Origin: an uncultured bacterium
Lineage (GTDB): Bacteria > Myxococcota_A > Bradymonadia > UBA7976 > VGTA01
Length of the DNA: 64,000 bases
Assembly: GCA_943788935.1 (NCBI GenBank)
Contig: CALSSE010000007.1
Span: 62,001-126,000 of the forward strand
Reading direction: 5' to 3'
Both the position numbers and the translations under genes were made by a program. Under the pieces are notes generated by a model. That model saw only the letters and a program-made list of their open reading frames with translations, did no database searches and had not been told where the DNA came from. Positions 1 through 8,781 of the stretch are shown in pieces (within the stretch, counting starts at the first letter, position 1; each line of letters opens with the position of its first letter).

Positions 1-2053
1 CGTCATCACGCTCATTTTGACATGAGGGAGGGAGCCGGTCGTATTCCACGCTTAATTTGTATGGTCCCCCTTGTCCATCGGGGTGATCAACGAAGACATA
101 ATAAGTGTCAGGAGGCAAACTCTCAATCACCAAGGTAGATTTCCCATTATCGCCAGAGCGTGCTGAGCAGCCGACCTCGTTATACCAAATGCGATCTTCT
201 TCATCGGGTCCATCACTAGCGTCTCGAAAACATTGTCCACTCCTGACGTGAATCAACGTCGCTTGCTCAGTCTCGGGGTGATTGACCGAAAAGGTCACCT
301 TAGCGCTAAATGGTTGCTGGTAAACGTAGACCTGCTCTCTGATATTCTGACCTCCACAACTTCCGTAGAAGCGGTTACTTCCTCCCGTCGCAGTATTCCC
401 GATCACCGACCCTATACCCGTGGGGAAGAAGGACATGGAGACACCTTGACCGCAAATGTCAGACTCATCCATATCACCGGCATAGAGACAGCCGAGGTCA
501 TTAGGGAAGTCAGTGAGTCCATCATTGTCATTATCTACCTCATCAGAACAGGTAGAGGGTTCTAAGAGCGGCCTTTCTGTTCGATCGAATGGGTCATCAC
601 AACCAGGATCAAAGGGGAAGTCAGTGAGACCGTTAAAATCATCATCGAGCTCATTTCTACACTCAGCGATCAGCTCTTCATCAAGGCGAATCGCAAAATT
701 ACCGCTAGCGTTACTCGCGCTGTCTAAAAAGATAAAGTAATCACCTAAATCAGGCTCTTCTACCCGGATCGTCTGTGAGGGGAAGCCATCTACAGGCTCT
801 TGAGAGCAGCTGACCTCAGAGCTGGGATCACCACATATTCTTCGTACATAAAGGACAGATTCGATTTCGTTGTCAGGGAAGTCGGTAGTAATCACCAATG
901 CTTGAAGCCTTCGCCTCACACGGTAACGGAAGGCGATCTCTTTCCCGCCTCCACCTCCACAAGAGCCTTGGGCTTCTGCTTCTCCTTGAGCGAGAACACC
1001 ACGAACGGTCACTCCATTTTGTAGAGAACCTGATTCAAAACTTAAGCCACAATCTCCTCGTTCAGTGTCATCCCCAGCAGAAAAACAACCGCTATCATCG
1101 GGATAGTCGATAGAGCCATCGTTATCATTGTCTTGAGCATCTGCACACTGAGGGGCGATGATCAGGCGATTGGACTCATCTTCATCTCCCACACCAGAAC
1201 ATCCGGGATCGAGGGGGAAGTCGACTAAGCCATCACCATCGTTGTCCTCATCATCATAACACTCAGTGGGGAAAGGCAGGGTGGTCTCCTCAGAGTCACT
1301 CGCTCGAGTACAGCCGGGGTCACGAGGGAAGTCAACGAACCCATCGCCATCATTATCGATGCCGTCACTACAGCGCGGTCTCTCTTCAGTAGGACCGTTG
1401 AGCTCTAGCATATCATCTGCATTAGCGCAGCCAGGATCAGCGATATCTACCAGGTCATCAGCGTCATTATCTCTCTCATCAGCACACTGAGGTATGGTCG
1501 GTGGGTCTCCATCTTCATAGAGGTCTTCTGGACTCGCGCAGCCTCGGTCGACGGGATAGTCGACGTTTCCATCCTCATCGTTATCAATGCCATCATTACA
1601 TTCGGGGGTGACAGGCTCTGGGCGAGCTTCAAATAACTCGTTAGGCGCCCCACATTCAGGATCATTAGGATAATCGATTAATCCATCGCCATCATTATCG
1701 ATCCCATCGCTACACGCAGGGATCGTCTCAGGGTCACGCTCATCATCATCTTCGAGACTCGTACAGCCTCGGTCGAAGCCATCGACGAGCCCATCACCAT
1801 CATTATCTTCATCATCATTACATTGTGGGAGACGAGCCATATCGGGCTCTAGCTCAACAACGATCTCCATATCGCATCCTGAAGCGCAGAGGCTCCCGAG
1901 ATCAGGTAAAGCGTTGAGCTCTAGTTTACTTTCATCATCATCACAGGAGATAATGATTGAGCTAAGGAGGGCGATGAGGAGCGGATACATCAGCCTAGAA
2001 TACTTGATAGAGTAACTCACAGTATACCTTAGTTCTGTCTGCTTAGAAGTCAT
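1..2053 (-). CDS. Asp-rich Cys-bounded repeat lipoprotein (3' end beyond window)
   Basis: The minus strand is open without a stop from the ATG at 2053 to the left edge, so the C-terminus is missing. The N-terminus has a hydrophobic stretch (MYPLLIALLSSIIISC) ending in a lipobox-like IISC, followed by acidic residues, so an exported lipoprotein is likely; an internal ATG 66 bases in (near 1987) could also start it. The mature part carries nine copies, with a tenth just starting at the edge, of an acidic repeat of the form C-x-D-x-x-D-N-D-x-D-G-x-x-D-[YF]-P-x-D-x-G-C. These resemble calcium-binding Asp-rich (thrombospondin type 3-like) repeats. After repeat 7 and after repeat 9 sit domains of about 130-150 residues with a PPC-like beta-sandwich look. 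It starts 29 bases after the transglycosylase gene on the same strand and is probably co-transcribed. The ligand is unknown; calcium binding is inferred. Confidence 0.85.
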   Translation of the reverse strand, partial: MTSKQTELRYTVSYSIKYSRLMYPLLIALLSSIIISCDDDESKLELNALPDLGSLCASGCDMEIVVELEPDMARLPQCNDDEDNDGDGLVDGFDRGCTSLEDDDERDPETIPACSDGIDNDGDGLIDYPNDPECGAPNELFEARPEPVTPECNDGIDNDEDGNVDYPVDRGCASPEDLYEDGDPPTIPQCADERDNDADDLVDIADPGCANADDMLELNGPTEERPRCSDGIDNDGDGFVDFPRDPGCTRASDSEETTLPFPTECYDDEDNDGDGLVDFPLDPGCSGVGDEDESNRLIIAPQCADAQDNDNDGSIDYPDDSGCFSAGDDTERGDCGLSFESGSLQNGVTVRGVLAQGEAEAQGSCGGGGGKEIAFRYRVRRRLQALVITTDFPDNEIESVLYVRRICGDPSSEVSCSQEPVDGFPSQTIRVEEPDLGDYFIFLDSASNASGNFAIRLDEELIAECRNELDDDFNGLTDFPFDPGCDDPFDRTERPLLEPSTCSDEVDNDNDGLTDFPNDLGCLYAGDMDESDICGQGVSMSFFPTGIGSVIGNTATGGSNRFYGSCGGQNIREQVYVYQQPFSAKVTFSVNHPETEQATLIHVRSGQCFRDASDGPDEEDRIWYNEVGCSARSGDNGKSTLVIESLPPDTYYVFVDHPDGQGGPYKLSVEYDRLPPSCQNERDD

Positions 2054-2082
2054 ATAGGCTCGATGTCGATGATAGAGATTCA

Positions 2083-4599
2083 TCAGAAGTTAATATTACC
2101 TTTAGGGTAGGGATTGACCCGCAGGTCAAATAAGTGTCCGGTGTGACCTAAATAGATACGACGATAGAGGCCGAGGTGTCTGGTCACTTTTTTAGCGTAT
2201 TCTCTAGCTTGAGCATACGGAATCTCTTCAATGAGTTCATCTAAAGGGAGAGTCTTTTTGAATTCAAGCCAGACTTTTACTCTATGAGGGCCAGCATTGT
2301 AGGCAGCCATCGCTAGAGGGAGTTGCCCTTGAAACTGCTCAATGAGCTCGTGAAAGTACCAAGAGGCCATCTCGATAGCGACCTCAGGTTCAAAGAGGAG
2401 CGGAGAGCCGAAATAGGGCCATGACATTCGGTCAGCGGAGAGCTGTCCGGTGTGAGGCATCACCTGCATCAAACCTCGAGCGCCGACCCGACTGATCGCC
2501 CATGGGTTATGTGATGATTCGACGGTCATCAAAGCCCAGATCAGGTGTGGATCTATTGAATACCGCGCGGCGCTTGACTCGACGAGCGCTTGGAAAGATC
2601 GGGGGTAGCGTCTCTGCCACTCAGGTCCCTCATTGGGCCCTTCAGGAAAAGTGAGCTTAGGTCCATCATAATAGAACGCTCGTCGGGCGAAGTAATTCTC
2701 GCCGAGCGCTCTGTATACACTGAGGAGCTGTCTTCGAAGCGGTGTCGGTCGCAAGGCGCTGACCCCTTTTGCCCATCGCTTAGATCGGGGGGCTCGCTCC
2801 GCGCTCTTCTCTCCCCAAATACCATAGGTTGAATCATCTCGGTTATCGAGATAGAAGCGAGGCGCGAAGGACCACCTCCGACGCGTTGCGCCACTGCTGC
2901 GATAATAAGCCCGATTCTCTTCGGTGAGGCTCCGCAAATACACCCTCGCCCAAGAGCTCTCCCCAATAAAGACTAAGCCATAGATCATCTCCCACAGCGG
3001 TAAGTCTCCCCCATACTTCTTAGCCCATTGACCGACTTCATCAAGCGCGCTAGGGAGCTTTTCGATGGGTGGTGAATCCCCGTGAGGCCGCCTCCGCCAA
3101 GGAGTAGCAGGAGGGTGCCCTACTTCTTCTAGACGCATTTGAGCGAGGTAAGCATAGAAGCTGTAAGGCGCTCGCTTGATGAGCTGTTGATAAATTTTGA
3201 TCGCCTCTTCTTGACGTCCAAGTTTGTGTATGCTGCGAGCCCACCAATAATGAGCGTAATGGTTCCTACCTCGTCCCGATTGACTCATGCGCTTAAAATT
3301 CTGAGCAGACTCTTCATATCGCCCTAAACGATAGGGTAACCAGCGATGAAGCCTCCGAGCCATCCATAGCTCAGAATCTCCCTTTTCTCCCCGCTCGATC
3401 GCTCGTTTAAAGGCTCGCTCAGCCTCTTCATAGTAGGCCCCATTAAAATAGATCATCCCTAGACGTGCTTGGTTCCCTGCTGACCCTGACCCATTACGGC
3501 TTTTCTTAAAGGTTTCAGCGGCCTCTTCGACACGCCCGAGTCTGAAGAGAGCCTCAGATTTCCACCAGAGGTTACTTCGCCTACGGTATCCCTTGGGGAG
3601 GAGAGTCGCGAGCTTCTCATTGAGTTTGATCGCCTCTTCAAAGCGCTCCATCTTATTGAGTGTTCGAACCTCCTCTAAGGCTGCTTTTGGCCATATCTTA
3701 TGAGAGGTTGGTATCTCACTGAGTAAATCACGAATCTCGCGTAATGCCATCTCATAGTTTTTCCACTTCCGCCAAGCAGACGCACGGGTGAGTCTATCCT
3801 CGGGGGTTTCTCTCTTGCTAATGATATGAGCCGCGCGGAGTGAATGGAGGAGCCGTCTCGCCCTAACCGCTGAGGCGTCTTGTCGTGAACTAGGCTCTAT
3901 GGAGAGCAGATGATTATAAGCCTCATTATACTGACTGGTCTTGATCGCGAGGTCAGCAGCCTGGAGCTTAGCAGAGGTCATGTAAGGATACTCAGGGTAG
4001 CGTCGAATGAGCTTTTTTAAAGACTCTAGAGCGCTATGACTATCTCCTAAAGCGACCATTAGGTCTACCTCTCGGAAACGAGCCCTATGACTCCACAGTG
4101 AGGCAGGGGATCGCTCAGCGAGCAGCTGATACCGCTCCTGTGCTTGGGTATATTTACCTTGGTGAAAAGCAGACTCTGCCCAAAAAAACAAATGAATCTC
4201 TATCAGAGGGTGATTGAGCGGTATGCGAGTGAAAGACTGATCAGCTCTGAAGTAAAGTCCTTCCCTGAACCAACCTAAACCAGCGGCAAGATGGGCGAGC
4301 GCTTCTAGCGGATTAGGCTTTGATGAGCCGCTGAGTTCCGCAGCATAGCTCTCCCACTCTTGCGGAGTGACGGTTTGTCCACTCTCAGCGCGTCGCCAAA
4401 TACTAGTTTGATTCGACTCTTCAAGGAGCGGGATCACACTCCATCTCAACGGTTGATCATCCTGGGCGAAAGCGGCAGAAGTGATGGTTAGGAAAGAGAA
4501 GATAATACAGAGAAGTTCACCCCATCTTAGATTCCTCGTGAGACGATGGAGACACTTATCGCGGTCAACGCTCTCCATTAGTCGCGATCTAATAGGCAT
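2083..4599 (-). CDS. Slt70-like soluble lytic murein transglycosylase with TPR repeats
   Basis: This protein should cleave the glycan strands of peptidoglycan in the periplasm, forming 1,6-anhydro-muropeptides. A signal peptide precedes AAFAQDD. A long alpha-helical TPR-like region follows, with repeated phrases such as YEEAERAFKRAIERG. The C-terminal SLT domain has the family pattern: catalytic Glu in LMTVESSHNP near residue 694, GARGLMQVMP, and AMAAYNAG. The frame is open to a TTG at 4659, but that would put more than 40 residues before the signal peptide. I prefer the ATG at 4599, or the ATG at 4578; neither has an ideal ribosome binding site. Length, about 840 residues, exceeds E. coli Slt70 (about 645) because of extra TPR units. 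The Asp-repeat lipoprotein gene follows closely on the same strand. The family call is firm, the exact start is not. Confidence 0.9.
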   Translation of the reverse strand: MPIRSRLMESVDRDKCLHRLTRNLRWGELLCIIFSFLTITSAAFAQDDQPLRWSVIPLLEESNQTSIWRRAESGQTVTPQEWESYAAELSGSSKPNPLEALAHLAAGLGWFREGLYFRADQSFTRIPLNHPLIEIHLFFWAESAFHQGKYTQAQERYQLLAERSPASLWSHRARFREVDLMVALGDSHSALESLKKLIRRYPEYPYMTSAKLQAADLAIKTSQYNEAYNHLLSIEPSSRQDASAVRARRLLHSLRAAHIISKRETPEDRLTRASAWRKWKNYEMALREIRDLLSEIPTSHKIWPKAALEEVRTLNKMERFEEAIKLNEKLATLLPKGYRRRSNLWWKSEALFRLGRVEEAAETFKKSRNGSGSAGNQARLGMIYFNGAYYEEAERAFKRAIERGEKGDSELWMARRLHRWLPYRLGRYEESAQNFKRMSQSGRGRNHYAHYWWARSIHKLGRQEEAIKIYQQLIKRAPYSFYAYLAQMRLEEVGHPPATPWRRRPHGDSPPIEKLPSALDEVGQWAKKYGGDLPLWEMIYGLVFIGESSWARVYLRSLTEENRAYYRSSGATRRRWSFAPRFYLDNRDDSTYGIWGEKSAERAPRSKRWAKGVSALRPTPLRRQLLSVYRALGENYFARRAFYYDGPKLTFPEGPNEGPEWQRRYPRSFQALVESSAARYSIDPHLIWALMTVESSHNPWAISRVGARGLMQVMPHTGQLSADRMSWPYFGSPLLFEPEVAIEMASWYFHELIEQFQGQLPLAMAAYNAGPHRVKVWLEFKKTLPLDELIEEIPYAQAREYAKKVTRHLGLYRRIYLGHTGHLFDLRVNPYPKGNINF

Positions 4600-4847
4600 A
4601 GTTAGAAGGTGACTCCTCAGTGCAGAGTAGGCTTGTATGAGAGCTATAGTAATAAACAAAAAAGAAGAATACCTCTATCAATAACTATAGAATTTTTATG
4701 AGGTCATTGTAGAGGCCTTAAGTCTGCAACAAAGGAGGTCGGTGAGCAAGTATGATCGGTTCGATATTGTATTTCGACCCACTTCAATGGTAGTGAGCAT
4801 TTAGAGTATAGATAACCAATGATTAAGCCTCATAGAGGAGGAGAGTG

Positions 4848-5948
4848 ATGATGAGCTTGAGGCAAACAGTGCTCTCTTCTCTGCGAGTCCTCTTATGTTT
4901 TCTTGTACTCATACAGTGCATTAGCTGCCAATCTATGAGCATCGAACGAGTGTGTGAGCCAGGGTTACAGACAGGGTGTGCCTCAGACCAAATGTGTACT
5001 GTTGATAAGGAAGGGAGACCGCTCTGTCTACCGATCTCGATCGACCCTATCCCGTTAGGAGCCCCCTGTCAGAGGAGCGATGATTGTCAAGAGGGGGCAG
5101 GCTGTCTTATGTATCTTGGTAGACCTCAATGCCGAGCTTTTTGCTCTATAGAATCAAATCAAACCGCGGGAAACCTTACGTGCATCGAACGATTAGGTGT
5201 AGGATCAGAGTGCTCATTGGCGCTCTTTGAGAGGGAAGAAATCGGAGTCTGCACAGCACCTTGTGACCTTCGCCCTTATGAGGTGAATATAGACTTAGAC
5301 AGTGAGCGGATGTGTCCTGAAGGTCTAAGCTGTTCTTTACCACTAGGGGAACCTCAAGCGAGCTGTGTGATACCGGGAGAGCAGAGAAGAGGTGAGCGTT
5401 GTAGCCTTGAAGAGAAGTGTGATGATGGATTATCTTGTATTTTAGAAGGGGGCTTCGCTCGCTGTGAACGTGTCTCTGTAGGTGTTCAGGACTGCGGGAA
5501 TGGAGAGGTTAACCGAGCCTTGCGGTGGGCGAGAGATCCCTTTACCGGAGATTCATATACAGCGTGTCTCTCTTACTTACGGTTAGATGCAGGGCCCTTA
5601 GAGGGTTTCGATTATTATTTAGACTTAACCCTCAATTCGGGTGAAGAGTTGTTGAATAGATGTATACAGATGAGCGGAGGGAGAGAGCGCATCGCCGAGG
5701 GATCTATGCTCACCGCTGTTCCCCAAGAGCTCGATGACATATTAGTAGAGCTAAGTCTCATGTTTAGCGAAGCGCAGCTCAGTGAATCCGGCGTGTGGGT
5801 AGTACCAGATGGGGCTTTAGGGTCCCTTGACGGTAGGGGGGAACCCATTCAATGTGAACGGCTTGATTTAACCTCAAGAACCATTGAACCGACGCCATGT
5901 GATCTCCCGCTCCCCAGCTTATGTGCGCTTGAGCCGCAATCTCTCTAG
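4848..5948 (+). CDS. Cys-rich secreted lipoprotein, function unknown
   Basis: The protein begins with a hydrophobic signal (LLCFLVLIQCISC) whose last Cys could be lipidated. The mature part has many cysteines in short spacings (for example CASDQMC, CQRSDDCQEGAGC, CSLEEKCDDGLSC), as in the small disulfide-rich modules common in surface lipoproteins of Myxococcota. The last 150 residues are less Cys-rich. A strong ribosome binding site, AGGAGGAG, lies before three possible starts: GTG 4845, ATG 4848 and ATG 4851. I chose 4848. The gene is divergent from the transglycosylase and ends 22 bases from the convergent aidB-like gene. I do not recognise a catalytic domain. A structural or adhesive surface role is only a guess. 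Confidence 0.8.
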   Translation: MMSLRQTVLSSLRVLLCFLVLIQCISCQSMSIERVCEPGLQTGCASDQMCTVDKEGRPLCLPISIDPIPLGAPCQRSDDCQEGAGCLMYLGRPQCRAFCSIESNQTAGNLTCIERLGVGSECSLALFEREEIGVCTAPCDLRPYEVNIDLDSERMCPEGLSCSLPLGEPQASCVIPGEQRRGERCSLEEKCDDGLSCILEGGFARCERVSVGVQDCGNGEVNRALRWARDPFTGDSYTACLSYLRLDAGPLEGFDYYLDLTLNSGEELLNRCIQMSGGRERIAEGSMLTAVPQELDDILVELSLMFSEAQLSESGVWVVPDGALGSLDGRGEPIQCERLDLTSRTIEPTPCDLPLPSLCALEPQSL

Positions 5949-5970
5949 ACTCTAGACTCACATTATAAGA

Positions 5971-7683
5971 TTAAGAGAGAGCATCTAGTAGAGGGTGAGC
6001 TCTCTTGAGGACTTGGTCAATATCAACCGAAGGATCAATGTCTCCGTATACTCTAGACCCCCGATATTGAAGACGAATCTGGCAGAATGCCTCGGACAGG
6101 TCGGAGGGAGCGAAACGAGCGAGAAGAGAGGCTTGAAGCGTTAAAGCGAGCTCTGCTCCAATATGCCTCGCTCCTCTAGAGACCTCTTCTGCAGTCCAGA
6201 GTTTGAGGCGCTTAAGCAGTGAATCTAGCCGATTGAGCTGCTGATCTAGTAGCGGGTGATGACCTCGACTGAGATTTAATTCTTCCATAAAGTATAAAGA
6301 AGTCTGCGGTGAGCGTTGCATCGCCCGCAGAATATCAAGACAGATCACGTTACCCGAGCCCTCCCAAATACTGTTAAGCGGAGCTTCTCGATAGAGCCTA
6401 GGCATGATTGACTCTTCCACATAGCCAGCTCCACCATGACATTCAAGGGCTTCATAGACCAACTCAGGGGTTCTTTTACAGACCCAATACTTAACCACAG
6501 CGGTCGCTAAGCGCGCGAAGTGTTTTGCCGCTTCTCCTCCGCCGGTTCTGGCCTGATCAAAGCGATGCGCCAAGTACATTGTCGTCCATGTCGCTGCTTC
6601 GGATTCTAACCAAAGATCAGCAAGGACTGACCTCATCAGAGGTTGGTGAATGAGTCGTTTACCAAACGCGCTACGATGAGCACAATGCGCTACTGCTTGG
6701 GTCACCGCTCTCCTCATGATGGAGGCGTTGGCGAGAGAGGCATCGAGTCGAGTATGATGAACCATCTCGATGATGGTACGAACACCCGCACCTACCTCAC
6801 CTATTTTGTAGGCCCAAGCTCTATCAAATTCAACTTCACTCGAAGCGTTAGCATGATTGCCAAGTTTATCTTTAAGTCGTTGTAAATGAAATCGGTTACG
6901 TTGACCATCTGGAGTCCATCTAGGGAGGAAGAAACAGGTCACTTGGTCTTCAACTTTAGCGAGGCTCAAGAAAGCGTCAGACATTGGCGCTGAGCAGAAC
7001 CACTTGTGACCTGTTAAGGCATAGCTTCCATCGTTACCAAGCGATTGAGCGATGGTCTCGTTAGCTCTGACATCAGAGCCGCCTTGTTTCTCGGTCATCG
7101 CCATCCCCATGGTGATGCCTCTCTTCTCGGCCATCGGAATGGAGCGTTGATCATAATGTGGGGCGGTCATCTTAGATAACTCGGCATGTAAGTCTGGAGC
7201 TTGTGCTAAGACAGGGATCGCGGCATAAGTCATGGAGAGAGGACAGCACACCCCAGGCTCAACTTGAGACAAGAGATAGAGCATCGCCGCGTGGGTGAGG
7301 TGGCCACAAGGATTAACCTCAGGCTCTCGCTCTGGATTAAGATGTGACCAAGCGACGCTGCTGATTCCGGCGGAGATGCCGAGGTCCATTAGTTGATGAT
7401 ATGCAGGATGAAAGTCGACGGCATCTACTCGTTGCCCAAAACGATCATGGGTGATGAGTCGGGGCTTAGAGAGGTTCGCTCGCCATCCCCAATCGACGAC
7501 CTCCTCACTCCCTACTCTCTCTGAGAATGATCTAATCAGAGATTCGGACGGCTCTCCCCAGCGTTTAATCGCTTCATTAAGCGCAGGGTCAGCGGCCCAA
7601 AGGGGTAATGTTCTCATCGGTTTAGCTTGGTTAGATACCGTATGAGTAGGGAGCTGAGTGTGGGGACTGAGATAGTGATGCAT
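5971..7683 (-). CDS. aidB: AidB-type acyl-CoA dehydrogenase
   Basis: This is a flavin (FAD) enzyme of the acyl-CoA dehydrogenase superfamily, closest to E. coli AidB, which is induced in adaptation to alkylating agents and binds DNA. Diagnostic stretches are MTEKQGGSDVRANET, ECHGGAGYVEES, and MPRLYREAPLNSIWEGSGN, which match AidB almost word for word and include the Glu used as base in acyl-CoA dehydrogenases. The N-terminal THTVSNQAKP also aligns with AidB. The frame extends to a GTG at 7704, but the ATG at 7683 has GTGGAG seven bases before it and is the better start. Length of 570 residues is slightly above E. coli AidB (541). Whether it protects DNA or oxidises an isovaleryl-type CoA cannot be told from sequence. 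It stands alone, with 233 bases before the next divergent gene. Confidence 0.9.
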   Translation of the reverse strand: MHHYLSPHTQLPTHTVSNQAKPMRTLPLWAADPALNEAIKRWGEPSESLIRSFSERVGSEEVVDWGWRANLSKPRLITHDRFGQRVDAVDFHPAYHQLMDLGISAGISSVAWSHLNPEREPEVNPCGHLTHAAMLYLLSQVEPGVCCPLSMTYAAIPVLAQAPDLHAELSKMTAPHYDQRSIPMAEKRGITMGMAMTEKQGGSDVRANETIAQSLGNDGSYALTGHKWFCSAPMSDAFLSLAKVEDQVTCFFLPRWTPDGQRNRFHLQRLKDKLGNHANASSEVEFDRAWAYKIGEVGAGVRTIIEMVHHTRLDASLANASIMRRAVTQAVAHCAHRSAFGKRLIHQPLMRSVLADLWLESEAATWTTMYLAHRFDQARTGGGEAAKHFARLATAVVKYWVCKRTPELVYEALECHGGAGYVEESIMPRLYREAPLNSIWEGSGNVICLDILRAMQRSPQTSLYFMEELNLSRGHHPLLDQQLNRLDSLLKRLKLWTAEEVSRGARHIGAELALTLQASLLARFAPSDLSEAFCQIRLQYRGSRVYGDIDPSVDIDQVLKRAHPLLDALS

Positions 7684-7916
7684 ACATGTACTCCACGTTG
7701 ACACATTGGGTCAATATGTAACCAATACGGGAAAATAGGGGGCTACAAATAAATACAAACTTATCGGTATTCGGTCTACAAAAGTGGCTTGCGTACCCTG
7801 CAATACTATGGTGTTATTAATTGCACTTCCGCAATGGGATCGTCAAATAAACAGCTCGCAGTGAAGATAATTTCTTATATAATTCAGTTATTTGTGTATC
7901 CTAAGTAGGTAATAAA

Positions 7917-8558
7917 ATGTTCATAAAAGTTACACCAACTTACAACTTTAAAAAAATTGTTCTCAGCGCCTCGCCCCTTCATAGGGTTCTGAGAGTGTTA
8001 CAGATCACATTATTAGCCTCTTTGATAGGCTGTGAGCCCGCACCTCCTTGCCCGAGCGGTACAGAGCTTGAAGGAGAGCTCCCGCCTACCGAAGAAGAGG
8101 CGCTAGATAAATCAAAGCATAAGTCTTTTGAAGCGTCATGTGTCATTCCGGGAGCGAGCGGTACATTGAGGCATGGCTTTTATAAGCAGTGGTACAGAGG
8201 GGGTAGAGTCCTCAAGAGTCAGTACACTTATGAGGGGGGGGCGAAACATGGAGAATATAGACTGTATTTCGCTGATGGAACCATAAGGGAGAGTGGCAAG
8301 TACCGATTTGGGATCCAGCATGGTCGCTACCAAAGTTTTCATCGTAATGGCCAAGTCCACATTGAGGGCGAGCACCAAGATGGTAAGAAAAGTGGTGATT
8401 TCGTAATTACTTCAAGTAATGGAACCCATGTTCAGAAGGGCCCTTACTTTTTAGGGATGAAGCATGGAAAGTGGACGAGTGAGTATATGTCACTCAACGG
8501 ACGAAAGATCTCCTTCCTCTCCATTTATCACTATGGGCAAAAAAATCTCAATAACTGA
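7917..8558 (+). CDS. MORN-repeat lipoprotein
   Basis: A signal sequence ends in a good lipobox (LLASLIGCEP), so the mature protein should be attached to membrane lipid. The rest consists of successive MORN-variant repeats of the type G-x-x-H-G-x-[YF]-x-x-[YW]-x-x-[DN]-G, seen in RHGFYKQWYRGGR, KHGEYRLYFADGT, QHGRYQSFHRNGQ and KHGKWTSEYM. Proteins of this kind include the YwqK-like family and many surface proteins of Myxococcota. The repeats form an extended beta-meander used for binding, so no enzymatic role is proposed. The ribosome binding site (TAGGT) is weak. About 230 bases separate it from the divergent aidB-like gene. Confidence 0.8.
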   Translation: MFIKVTPTYNFKKIVLSASPLHRVLRVLQITLLASLIGCEPAPPCPSGTELEGELPPTEEEALDKSKHKSFEASCVIPGASGTLRHGFYKQWYRGGRVLKSQYTYEGGAKHGEYRLYFADGTIRESGKYRFGIQHGRYQSFHRNGQVHIEGEHQDGKKSGDFVITSSNGTHVQKGPYFLGMKHGKWTSEYMSLNGRKISFLSIYHYGQKNLNN

Positions 8559-8587
8559 TCTCTAGAGTGAGCGTCATGATATGCGAG

Positions 8588-8617
8588 AGATATATCGATT
8601 AAGATTATGATATATCT
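8588..8617. repeat. Inverted repeat upstream of the pentaheme cytochrome gene
   Basis: AGATATATC at 8588-8596 is repeated in inverted orientation as GATATATCT at 8609-8617 with a 12-base A/T-rich spacer. Each arm is also a near palindrome. It lies in the 223-base spacer between the MORN lipoprotein and the pentaheme lipoprotein. It could be an operator or the end structure of the upstream transcript; no T-run follows. Confidence 0.4.
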
Positions 8618-8781
8618 TCATATTTATTGGTTGAGTTGACAGGAGAGACGGGGTATTTGGTGAGTCGTCCTCCCTAGATCTCTCGGCAGTGGAGATTCTC
8701 TGCTGTCTACGGACAGGGGTGAGAGGATGGAGTATTAATGGTGACAGCGATTTGTACGAAGTGTACGGAGAGGGTGAAGTC

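Noticed and set aside
233..1665. Several short frames on both strands at the left end
   Set aside because: They are shadows of the Asp-rich repeat gene; the repetitive acidic codons leave open frames on the opposite strand.
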